Shown here: one piece after another, positions 49,418-57,403 of the stretch
Layout: each line of letters opens with the position of its first letter
Position numbering within the stretch: position 1 is the first letter of the stretch
Position numbers and translations under genes: made by a program
The notes under the pieces: model-generated
What the model saw: only the letters and a program-made list of their open reading frames with translations
The model's database searches: none
Told to the model about the DNA's origin: nothing
Origin: SFLA01 sp045595165
GTDB lineage: Bacteria; Bacillota; Clostridia; Oscillospirales; CAG-382
Reading direction: 5' to 3'
DNA: 59,440 nt
Assembly: GCA_045595165.1 (NCBI GenBank)
Contig: JAZNZY010000029.1
Location: forward strand, 1-59,440

Positions 49418-51218
49418 CGTCCAATTTAAGCACAGCCATAAACGCCTCCTGCGGCACTTCAACCGTACCGAAGGTACGCATACGCTTTTTGCCTTCCTTC
49501 TGTTTTTCAAGCAGCTTTTTCTTTCTGGTAATATCGCCGCCGTAGCATTTTGCAAGCACGTCTTTTCTCATTGCCTTTACGGTTTCGCGGGCGATTATCT
49601 TTCCGCCGATAGCCGCCTGAACGGGTATTTCAAACAACTGGCGGGGTATATGGTCTTTAAGCTTTTCGCATATCTTTCTCGCTCTGGCGTACGCCTTGTC
49701 CGCGTGTACGATAAAGGATAAAGCGTCTATTACGTCGCCGTTAAGCAGAATATCCAGCTTAACCAGCTTGGAAGTCTGGTAGCCGTTGGGCTCGTAATCC
49801 AGAGATGCGTATCCTCTCGTGCGGGATTTGAGGGAATCGAAGAAATCGTAAACGATCTCGTTAAGAGGCATATCGTAGTGAAGCTCGGCGCGGTCGGTGT
49901 GGATATATTTCATATCTATAAAGGTACCGCGTCTGTCCTGACACAATTCCATTACCGCACCCACGTATTCGGGCGGGGTGATTATAGATGCCTTTACGAT
50001 AGGCTCACGGGTGGATTCTATCTCTTCGGGGGCAGGGTAGTTGGTGGGGTTGTCAATCATTACTACCTGACCGTTTTTAAGGGTTATCTCGTATATAACG
50101 CTGGGTGCGGTGGTAATAAGATCGAGATTGAATTCTCTTTCCAGTCTTTCTTCAATAACGTCCATATGCAAAAGACCCAGGAATCCGCATCTGAAACCGA
50201 ATCCCAGAGCAACCGACGTTTCGGGCTCAAATACGAAGGATGCATCATTTAGCTGAAGCTTTTCAATAGCGTCCTTCAAATCGCCGTATTTCGCACCGTC
50301 AGCAGGATAAATACCGGCAAAAACCATAGGCATTGCCTTTTTGAATCCGGGCAGGGGAGCGGGGGCGGGGTCTTCTGCGGAAACGATGGTATCGCCCACC
50401 TTGGTATCCGCAATATTCTTTATGCTGGCGGTAAGGTAACCTACCTCACCTGCGTAAAGACGTTCTCTGGGCTCAAGGGAGAAGGCAGACATAGTGCCAA
50501 CCTCCACAAGCTCAAAAACTGCGCCGGTGTGGAACATTTTTACCTTGTCGCCTAAACCGATGCTTCCATCGTTTACTCGGAAATATACGATAACTCCCTT
50601 GTAGGAATCATAGAAAGAATCGAATATAAGCGCTTTCAGGGGAGCGTCAACATCTCCTACGGGCGCAGGTACGTCTGCAACCACTCGTTCAAGCACGTCT
50701 TTTATATTAATTCCCATTTTTGCGCTTATTTCGGGAGCGTTATCTGCGGGAATACCGATAATCTCTTCCAATTCGTCTTTTGCACCCTGAATATCCGCAG
50801 AGGGCAGGTCGATCTTGTTTATAACGGGAACTATCTCCAGATCGTTGTCAATTGCGAGATATGCGTTTGCCAGTGTCTGCGCCTGAATTCCCTGGGTGGC
50901 ATCAACTATAAGTATTGCGCCCTCGCACGCCTTGAGCGAACGGGAAACCTCATAGGTAAAGTCAACGTGGCCCGGAGTATCAATAAGGTTCATAGAATAG
51001 GTGTTGCCGTCATCAGCGTGATAATCAAACTGAACGGCGCGGGCTTTTATTGTAATGCCTCTTTCCTTTTCCAGATCCATATTGTCCAGCATTTGTTCGC
51101 CTACCTCACGGGCGGAAACCGCGCGGGTGTGTTCAAGCAAACGGTCTGCCAGCGTGCTTTTTCCGTGGTCGATGTGAGCGACTATAGAAAAGTTTCTAAT
51201 CTTGTTAATATCATACAT
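49410..51218 (-). CDS. lepA: Elongation factor 4 (LepA)
   Basis: Ribosome-associated GTPase of 602 residues, full length. G1 AHIDHGKST (14-22), G3 DTPGHVDF, G4 NKIDLP, then domains 2-5 and the unique C-terminal domain. It ends LEKQKEGKKRMRTFGTVEVPQEAFMAVLKLDDE, the conserved LepA finish. The frame stays open upstream but the family start is MYDINKIRN at 51218. It overlaps the lipid kinase gene by eight bases and hemW by eight bases. It helps translation under stress. Confidence 0.97.
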   Translation of the reverse strand: MYDINKIRNFSIVAHIDHGKSTLADRLLEHTRAVSAREVGEQMLDNMDLEKERGITIKARAVQFDYHADDGNTYSMNLIDTPGHVDFTYEVSRSLKACEGAILIVDATQGIQAQTLANAYLAIDNDLEIVPVINKIDLPSADIQGAKDELEEIIGIPADNAPEISAKMGINIKDVLERVVADVPAPVGDVDAPLKALIFDSFYDSYKGVIVYFRVNDGSIGLGDKVKMFHTGAVFELVEVGTMSAFSLEPRERLYAGEVGYLTASIKNIADTKVGDTIVSAEDPAPAPLPGFKKAMPMVFAGIYPADGAKYGDLKDAIEKLQLNDASFVFEPETSVALGFGFRCGFLGLLHMDVIEERLEREFNLDLITTAPSVIYEITLKNGQVVMIDNPTNYPAPEEIESTREPIVKASIITPPEYVGAVMELCQDRRGTFIDMKYIHTDRAELHYDMPLNEIVYDFFDSLKSRTRGYASLDYEPNGYQTSKLVKLDILLNGDVIDALSFIVHADKAYARARKICEKLKDHIPRQLFEIPVQAAIGGKIIARETVKAMRKDVLAKCYGGDITRKKKLLEKQKEGKKRMRTFGTVEVPQEAFMAVLKLDDE

Positions 51219-52134
51219 AGTTATTTTGTCCGCCTGTGATTTTTTTACTTCCCGAAAGCAGCAAAAGCTTTTTCTTGGGCACCTCAAAGGATACCGTGGT
51301 AATCTTTCCGCCGTCCTCTCCGTCCAAGGTCCAACTTGCGCCGGAGGGGATGGTAAGCTCAGCCTTTGAAATTTGCTTTAAGCTGATAAGCTTGTTTTCG
51401 AAATTGGATTGCATTATATCTCCGACGAGCTGCATCAGATCCTGACCGTTCTGGGGTGCGGAAATAAGGCACAGCTCACACCGTCCGTCATTGAAAAACA
51501 CGGAACCGGGATCAAGCTGAATAATTCCTCCCACGCTGGTGGAATTAGAGATGGAGCAAAACAGATACTCTCCGTCAAAGCTGCCCTTGTCTGTAGAACC
51601 GGTAATGCGCATTTTAGAAATTTCGGATACGGATTTTATACCTTCAAGAACGTACGCCAGATGTCCCAATGCGTTTTTCATAGATTGGCTTGTGGCGTAG
51701 GAAACCTTTGTGAAAGCGCCCGTAGCGGCAATATATACGAAATATTTTTGGTTAAACATACCGATATCGTATTTCTGTGGAGCAAGAGTTGCAATGGCCT
51801 CCGCGCCTTCGCGGGGGTTGGTGGTTATACCCAGCGACCTTGCTGTATCGTTGGTGCTTCCGGTGGGAATGTATCCCACGGGAATATTTTTTTCTGCCCG
51901 CATTACACCGTTTACAATCTCGGATAAAGTTCCGTCACCGCCGATAGCAATTACCATATCGTAGCATTCGGTTGCTTTTTCGGCCATCGAAATGGTATCG
52001 GCTTTGTTTCTCGTAACGTAAACCGTAGATATTATATTGAATTTGGCTAAAGTTTCGATAACCTCGGCAAGAACGGTTCTTGCTTTTCCCGTTCCGGAAT
52101 GAAAATTAACTACAAGCAAAGCCTTTCTGAACAT
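51211..52134 (-). CDS. Diacylglycerol/lipid kinase family protein (YegS/DgkB type)
   Basis: A 307-residue kinase. VNFHSGTGKA at the start, the nucleotide site GGDGTLSE (about 64-71) and PTGSTND (about 90-96) are the family motifs. DgkB recycles diacylglycerol to phosphatidic acid in Gram-positive membranes; YegS-like relatives use other lipids, so the substrate is not sure. GGAGGTAG is seven bases before the ATG. It heads the operon with lepA and hemW and diverges from the DUF4855/dockerin gene through a shared promoter region at 52161-52212. Confidence 0.9.
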   Translation of the reverse strand: MFRKALLVVNFHSGTGKARTVLAEVIETLAKFNIISTVYVTRNKADTISMAEKATECYDMVIAIGGDGTLSEIVNGVMRAEKNIPVGYIPTGSTNDTARSLGITTNPREGAEAIATLAPQKYDIGMFNQKYFVYIAATGAFTKVSYATSQSMKNALGHLAYVLEGIKSVSEISKMRITGSTDKGSFDGEYLFCSISNSTSVGGIIQLDPGSVFFNDGRCELCLISAPQNGQDLMQLVGDIMQSNFENKLISLKQISKAELTIPSGASWTLDGEDGGKITTVSFEVPKKKLLLLSGSKKITGGQNNYV

Positions 52135-52160
52135 ATTATGCTACCTCCATAGACTACGTT

Positions 52161-52212
52161 ATTTTATCATAAATTTTTCGGTATTGCAATATCAAACCTT
52201 ATGTGTTATCAT
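52161..52212. promoter_or_regulatory. Divergent promoters sharing one palindromic -35 (TTGCAA)
   Basis: TTGCAA at 52184-52189 reads the same on both strands. Plus: 17 bases to TATCAT (52207-52212). Minus: 17 bases to TAAAAT (52161-52166). Each lies at a suitable distance from its gene. Confidence 0.6.
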
Positions 52213-52239
52213 TATTTTATAAGAGTAGGAGTGTTACAA

Positions 52240-54561
52240 TTGAAAAAATACATTTGTTTATTACTTGCATTATTTTTCGTTTTTGCCTCGTTTTCATATT
52301 TACCCGTTTCTGACGTGTCGGCGGAAGGACTTGTTACGCCTTCCGAGTTCGGCGGCATAGAAAACGTTATGCTTATGTATACCTTTGCAAAGCAGGGCTC
52401 CGTTTCGGGCAGACATACAGTCGAAACATTGCTTCCTTATGCGGGCTATTACGGGACTGACGGCAAGCTGAAGGATACGTTTTACGATGCATTTTTGCTG
52501 CTTCCCTGTGTTTCCACGGGACCTTCCGGCGGAACAATGTATTTAAGCAAAAATCCCGCCATCGCATCGGATTGGCAGGCGTATATAAACGATATTTTTA
52601 CGGACGGATATAATCTTGATGCACTGAATACCGCCGTAGGCGAGGTAAAAAAAGGTCTTAGCAAAAAGGATTACAAGGCAAAGGTGTTTTTCACCCTTAT
52701 TTATCCTACGGAGGGACAAACAAACTTCGGCTCCATCGGCGGCAAAAAATACGATTTCTCCAAAACCGATGACCGCATCGCCATCTGCAAATGGCAGGTG
52801 GATAATTATATAAAGCTGTTTGAAAGCGGTAATTACGAAAATCTTGAGCTGTACGGCTTTTATTGGTTTGAGGAATTTATAAACACCTCAAGCAGTACGG
52901 AAAAGACACTTCTTACCGCCGCCACCGATCATATCAGACAACGGGGCTATAAATCGGTATGGATACCTTATTATATGGCGCAGGGCTGGAACAAATGGAA
53001 GGAATACGGACTTGATATAGCCTGCCTGCAGCCCAATTATATGTTTAATTCGAAAGCGGAATCAAACCGTGTGGAAAACGCGGTAGACTATGCAAGACAG
53101 TACGATATGTGCAACGAAGTGGAAATAAGCGCAAAGGTACTGACTTCGGCGGATTATTACAACCGCTATCTCACTTATCTTAAGGATTTCGCCGCCAACG
53201 GCGCAATGGATGCGGTAAAAATGTATTATCAGGACGTAAGGTTTTATTACGAATGCTTTAAGTCCGATATTCCCGAAGTGCGTCTTATTTATGATCTTAC
53301 CTATAAATACGCAAAAGGTACGTTAAAAAATTCCGATATTTCGGATAAATATCTCGCTTTTGCAAACGATCTTGAGGATTATAATATCGTTTCTCTGGGA
53401 TGCTCTTATACAGCAACCAAGGCTTATACCAATTCTTCAAGTGGATATGCCAACGTAAGCGGCAAAGAGCTTACTGATGGCGAGTATGCATCTACCGAGT
53501 ACGGAACCGAATGGCACGCTTTTCACCGCGGCACCACCGAGTCTGACGGAAAACACCAAATAACGGTGGATCTGGGAAGCGTATATACGGACCTTAAAAA
53601 GATATATCTTGAATTCCGTGAAGATCAGCAGGCATCTATCGGCTTGCCCGAATCGGTGGAGCTCTACGTTTCCAATGACGGAATAAATTTCACTCTTTTA
53701 GATACTATCAAGCCTTCAAAGCCCCCTATCGGAAGCGCATCCGTCAATTATAACGGCACGTTTTCCGCCCGCTACATCAAGGCGGTGTTCCCTACTTCAT
53801 CCAGGTCCTTCGTCTTCGTTTCGGAGCTTGCTGTGGGTCGTAAAATGGTGGATTATAATTGGGGAGAGGGATACGATATAATCTCCACAGGCTGTAAATA
53901 CCAAGCCTTCACCCCTTATACCAATACGGCGGAGTGGGATGCTCCTTATATGAAAATTAACGGCAAAGAGCTTACCGATGGAATTCTTGCCACCTCCTCT
54001 TTGGGCACAGAATGGCACGATATGCATTCTTCCATGCTTGAAGATGGCAAAAAGTTTTTCGTTACGGTGGATCTCGGAACCGAACGAAATGATCTTGCGT
54101 ATTTCGCAATGCAGTTCGGACACGATCTCACCAGCGGAATAAAAATGCCGGGAACGGTTACATATTCCGTATCGTCGGACGGTGTCAATTTCACAGAGAT
54201 CGGCACGGTTGCGGTCCTGCTGGGTAAGGACGGATATGCCTACGGAATGACGTTGAGCGATCTCCCCTATACGGGAAGATACGTCAAAGCTGAATTCTTG
54301 CCGGGCGGTACGGTTCACACCTTCGTTTCGGAATTCGCTATCGGAACTTCAAAAAAGCAACAGCCCGAAAAAGATGATTTTATCCCCGGAGATGTTAATC
54401 TTTCGGGCAGATATGAAATAGCGGATTACCTTTCCGCGCTTCGCATTGTTTCGGGAACACTTAAAGCATCAAACACAGCATTTTCCGCCGCAGATGTTGA
54501 CGGGGACGGGAAAATATCTGATTCCGATCTTGCAACGATCAGGAACTTCATTATAAATTAG
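52240..54561 (+). CDS. Exported DUF4855 protein with discoidin-like domains and type I dockerin
   Basis: A 773-residue secreted, modular protein. The TTG at 52240 is eight bases after AGGAG; the promoter at 52184-52212 excludes an earlier start. Order: signal peptide (to about 30, ending DVSAEG); DUF4855 domain (about 40-365; MLMYTFAKQ, WIPYYMAQGWNKW, QPNYMFN); two discoidin-like units (about 390-545 and 550-710) sharing KELTDGxxAT, GTEWH, VDLG and FVSELAV/FVSEFAI; type I dockerin (about 715-773) with two calcium loops, GDVNLSGRYEI and ADVDGDGKISDSD. The dockerin implies docking to a cohesin. Probably acts on a glycan outside the cell; the reaction is not known. Confidence 0.88.
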   Translation: MKKYICLLLALFFVFASFSYLPVSDVSAEGLVTPSEFGGIENVMLMYTFAKQGSVSGRHTVETLLPYAGYYGTDGKLKDTFYDAFLLLPCVSTGPSGGTMYLSKNPAIASDWQAYINDIFTDGYNLDALNTAVGEVKKGLSKKDYKAKVFFTLIYPTEGQTNFGSIGGKKYDFSKTDDRIAICKWQVDNYIKLFESGNYENLELYGFYWFEEFINTSSSTEKTLLTAATDHIRQRGYKSVWIPYYMAQGWNKWKEYGLDIACLQPNYMFNSKAESNRVENAVDYARQYDMCNEVEISAKVLTSADYYNRYLTYLKDFAANGAMDAVKMYYQDVRFYYECFKSDIPEVRLIYDLTYKYAKGTLKNSDISDKYLAFANDLEDYNIVSLGCSYTATKAYTNSSSGYANVSGKELTDGEYASTEYGTEWHAFHRGTTESDGKHQITVDLGSVYTDLKKIYLEFREDQQASIGLPESVELYVSNDGINFTLLDTIKPSKPPIGSASVNYNGTFSARYIKAVFPTSSRSFVFVSELAVGRKMVDYNWGEGYDIISTGCKYQAFTPYTNTAEWDAPYMKINGKELTDGILATSSLGTEWHDMHSSMLEDGKKFFVTVDLGTERNDLAYFAMQFGHDLTSGIKMPGTVTYSVSSDGVNFTEIGTVAVLLGKDGYAYGMTLSDLPYTGRYVKAEFLPGGTVHTFVSEFAIGTSKKQQPEKDDFIPGDVNLSGRYEIADYLSALRIVSGTLKASNTAFSAADVDGDGKISDSDLATIRNFIIN

Positions 54562-54594
54562 TTTTTTTATCCTTTAGAATCAGGAAGGTAATTT

Positions 54595-56394
54595 ATGGAC
54601 GTATTTGATTTCATTTCATTGTTGGGCGGTCTGGCGATGTTTCTCTATGGTATGGAGATAATGAGCGCAGGTCTTAAAAAATCCACAGGCAGCGCACTAA
54701 AAAATGTTTTGGGCAAGCTTACCCACAACGTATTTCTCGGTTTCCTTACAGGCGCTGCTGTAACTGCGGTAATTCAGTCTTCTACCGCAACCATCGTGCT
54801 TACCGTAGGTCTTATTTCCGCAGGTATAATTAACCTTAAGCAGGCGGCGGGCATCGTAATGGGCGCAAACGTAGGCACTACCGTTACCGCCCAGCTTATC
54901 AGACTTATGGATATTGATTCCGGCGGAAATATAATGCTTAAAATATTCAAGCCTGAAACTCTTGCTCCCGTTGCTCTCGTTGTGGGTATTATCCTTATAA
55001 TGTTTACCAAATCCAGTAAGTTCAAAAACTCCGGCGAGATATTTGCGGGCTTCGGCGTACTGTTTATCGGACTTTTGAATATGACCGGCGCCGTAGAAGG
55101 TCTGGAGGATTCACAGTTCTTTGTGGATATGATCACCAAGGTTACCGATATTCCCGTGCTCAGCATTATCGTAGGCTTGGTTATCACCGTTATTATTCAG
55201 TCTTCCTCCGCAACCGTGGGTATTTTGCAGGCGCTTTCTTCCACCGGCACTCTTACCTTCTCTTTGGTATATCCTATGGTAATGGGTATAAACCTGGGCA
55301 CCTGTGTTACCACCGCTATGGTATGCTCTATCGGCAGCAACAAGGACGCAAAGCGTACCGGCATAATACATATAGTTTTCAACGTTATCGGTACTGTTCT
55401 GTTTATGGGAGTAATGACAATATTGCGTACTTGCGGAGCATTCCCCGAACTTTGGAATTCCGTTTCGGACAGCGGTGCGATCGCAAACTTCCAGACCATA
55501 TTCAATCTTGCAACTGCAATCGTACTTTTGCCCTTTGCAGGCTTACTTGTAAAGCTGAGCATGAAGATAGTAAAAGACGATCCCAAAAAGGATTTTGTAA
55601 AGCCCTTCCGTGTACTTGATGAAAAGCTGTTTATCTCTCCCGATATCGCAGTGGCGGAAGCGGAAAAGGCTATTGCCGAAATGGGAATGACAGCAGCAAA
55701 CAATCTTTCTCTTTCGTTTAATATGTTTGATAACTATTCCGCAGAGGATGCCGAAATGATACGCGCAAGAGAGGACCGTATAGACGAGTTTACCGATACT
55801 TGCGATAACTTCCTTGTCCGTCTTTCCAGACACGCCAAATCCGGCGCACAGACACGGGCTATCAACCGCCTTATGCAGACCAACACCAACTTCGAGCGTA
55901 TCGGCGACTATGCTACGGATATTCTCGAATTTGCGGAAGAAATGAAGCGGGAAGGTACTGTATTTTCCTCCGGCGCAAAAAAAGAGCTTGAACTTATGTG
56001 CTCTGCGGTAAAGGAGATAGTTGAGCTTACGGTAAGCGCTGTGGAAAACGGCGACCTTTCTATCGCAGAAAAGGTAGAGCCTCTTGAAGAAACTATAGAC
56101 GATATGATCGCACTTCTTAAAGACAGACATATCGAGCGTCTTAAATTGGGCACCTGTATAGTATCCTCGGGCCTTATATTCGTAGAAACCTTAACTTATC
56201 TTGAACGTGCGGCTGACCAATGTTCTTCTATAGCACTCCTGCTTCTCGCCCGTGAAAACGCAGAGATAATGTCCAATCACCATCAGTATCTCCGTGAGCT
56301 TCATAAAGGCGCAAAGCGGGAATATTCAGAAGAACTTAACCGCAGACATCAGCAATATATGGAACCCCTGCTGGAAATTACATCGGCTAAATAA
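54595..56394 (+). CDS. Na/Pi cotransporter family protein with C-terminal PhoU-like domain
   Basis: A 599-residue membrane carrier. Two inverted NptA-type repeats show the QSSTATIVL (about 60-70) and QSSSATVGI (about 200-210) motifs; helices run to about 340. The C-terminal part (about 345-580) is a PhoU-like helical bundle (RAREDRIDEFTDTCDNFLVRLS, then NFERIGDYATDILEFAEEM). It imports phosphate with sodium or exports it, depending on the member. GGAAGG precedes the ATG. It lies 33 bases after the dockerin gene and 44 before the next gene, all on one strand. Confidence 0.92.
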   Translation: MDVFDFISLLGGLAMFLYGMEIMSAGLKKSTGSALKNVLGKLTHNVFLGFLTGAAVTAVIQSSTATIVLTVGLISAGIINLKQAAGIVMGANVGTTVTAQLIRLMDIDSGGNIMLKIFKPETLAPVALVVGIILIMFTKSSKFKNSGEIFAGFGVLFIGLLNMTGAVEGLEDSQFFVDMITKVTDIPVLSIIVGLVITVIIQSSSATVGILQALSSTGTLTFSLVYPMVMGINLGTCVTTAMVCSIGSNKDAKRTGIIHIVFNVIGTVLFMGVMTILRTCGAFPELWNSVSDSGAIANFQTIFNLATAIVLLPFAGLLVKLSMKIVKDDPKKDFVKPFRVLDEKLFISPDIAVAEAEKAIAEMGMTAANNLSLSFNMFDNYSAEDAEMIRAREDRIDEFTDTCDNFLVRLSRHAKSGAQTRAINRLMQTNTNFERIGDYATDILEFAEEMKREGTVFSSGAKKELELMCSAVKEIVELTVSAVENGDLSIAEKVEPLEETIDDMIALLKDRHIERLKLGTCIVSSGLIFVETLTYLERAADQCSSIALLLLARENAEIMSNHHQYLRELHKGAKREYSEELNRRHQQYMEPLLEITSAK

Positions 56395-56438
56395 AGCCCG
56401 ATGATTTCAATAAATTATTTAATTAAAGGAGAAAAATT

Positions 56439-57254
56439 ATGAAAAAAGTTTTAACCGTAATGCTCGTTCTCGTAATGGCATTAACAGCATTCTCCCTCAC
56501 TGCTTTCGCCAAGGGCGAAACCAACTACGTTACCGGCTCTACCGTTGACGGTCCCGCGTATCTGGATACCTACAACGGCAACCTTGCAGACGGTCAGGTA
56601 GGAACCAGCTCGTACGATAACCTCTGGGCAGGTTTTTACAACAATCAGGACAACGCCAATAATAACTATGACGGTATGACCGGCGTTATAACCGTAAACT
56701 TCGGCGAAAAGAAAAACGCGATCGATTCTATTGAAGCTCACATCTGGGATGCAAAGGGTACCTCCGGTATCGCTTCTCCCGCCGCAATAAAGGCATACGC
56801 TTCCCTTGACGGTGAAAATTATAGATATCTCGGCGACCTTACCTTCGGTGCAGAGGCTATAGATTGGGCAGTTCTTGAGCTCGATGATCCCATAAACGCT
56901 CAGTACATAAAGTATGAATTCATCAAGGAAGGCGACGGCGTATTCATGTTCGTTTCCGAAGTTGCAGTATACGGCAGCTCTTCCGGTACCGGCACCGACG
57001 TTGAAGCAGATGGAGAAACTCCCGAAGAATCTACTCCCGTTGACGAATCCACTCCCGCAGATGAATCCGTTCCCGCAGATGAATCCAAGCCTGCAGACGA
57101 ATCCAAGCCTGCAGACGAATCTGCTCCCGCAGACACTTCTGCTTCCGAAAAAGCGCCCGAAGGCGACAGTACCGTGCTCTGGATCGTTCTCGGCGTAGTT
57201 GCAGTAGTTGTAATCGTAGTAGTTATAGTAGTAGCTACCAAGAAAAAGAAATAA
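56439..57254 (+). CDS. Discoidin-like surface protein with Glu/Ser/Pro stalk and membrane anchor
   Basis: A 271-residue exported protein. Signal peptide (1-25, ending AFA); one discoidin (F5/8 type C)-like domain (about 26-180) ending FMFVSEVAVYG, like the units in the dockerin protein nearby; a stalk of repeated PADES units (about 190-232); one membrane helix (VLWIVLGVVAVVVIVVVIVVA) and KKKK. It likely binds sugars or surface polymers at the membrane. The stalk is encoded partly by an 18-bp direct repeat near 57088-57123. AAAGGAGA precedes the ATG; a strong terminator follows. Confidence 0.82.
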   Translation: MKKVLTVMLVLVMALTAFSLTAFAKGETNYVTGSTVDGPAYLDTYNGNLADGQVGTSSYDNLWAGFYNNQDNANNNYDGMTGVITVNFGEKKNAIDSIEAHIWDAKGTSGIASPAAIKAYASLDGENYRYLGDLTFGAEAIDWAVLELDDPINAQYIKYEFIKEGDGVFMFVSEVAVYGSSSGTGTDVEADGETPEESTPVDESTPADESVPADESKPADESKPADESAPADTSASEKAPEGDSTVLWIVLGVVAVVVIVVVIVVATKKKK

Positions 57255-57278
57255 ACTGAACTAAAAAAACAGTAATTA

Positions 57279-57306
57279 AAAAAACCGAGCGTCAGCTCGG
57301 TTTTTT
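57279..57306 (+). terminator. Terminator after the discoidin-like gene
   Basis: AAAAAACCGAGC / GCTCGGTTTTTT with a GTCA loop. Confidence 0.9.
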
Positions 57307-57349
57307 GTTGCTTATTTAATGTTGTGATGTTTTCTTGGGGTGAGTTTTT

Positions 57350-57388
57350 TCGGGGTCCCCGAGAAAACGCAGTTTTCTTGGGGTGAGT
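57350..57388 (+). repeat. 41-bp hairpin element, variant copy F, with flanking half-copies
   Basis: CGGGGTCCCC start, arm CCCCGAGAAAAC, loop GCA, arm GTTTTCTTGGGG, TGAGT end. The inner arm reads AAAAC/GTTTT instead of AGCC/GGCT and keeps pairing. Half-copies (TTCTTGGGGTGAG at about 57331; CTTGGGGTAAC at about 57391) flank it. Same strand as the gene ending at 57254. Confidence 0.8.
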
Positions 57389-57403
57389 TGCTTGGGGTAA
57401 CTT

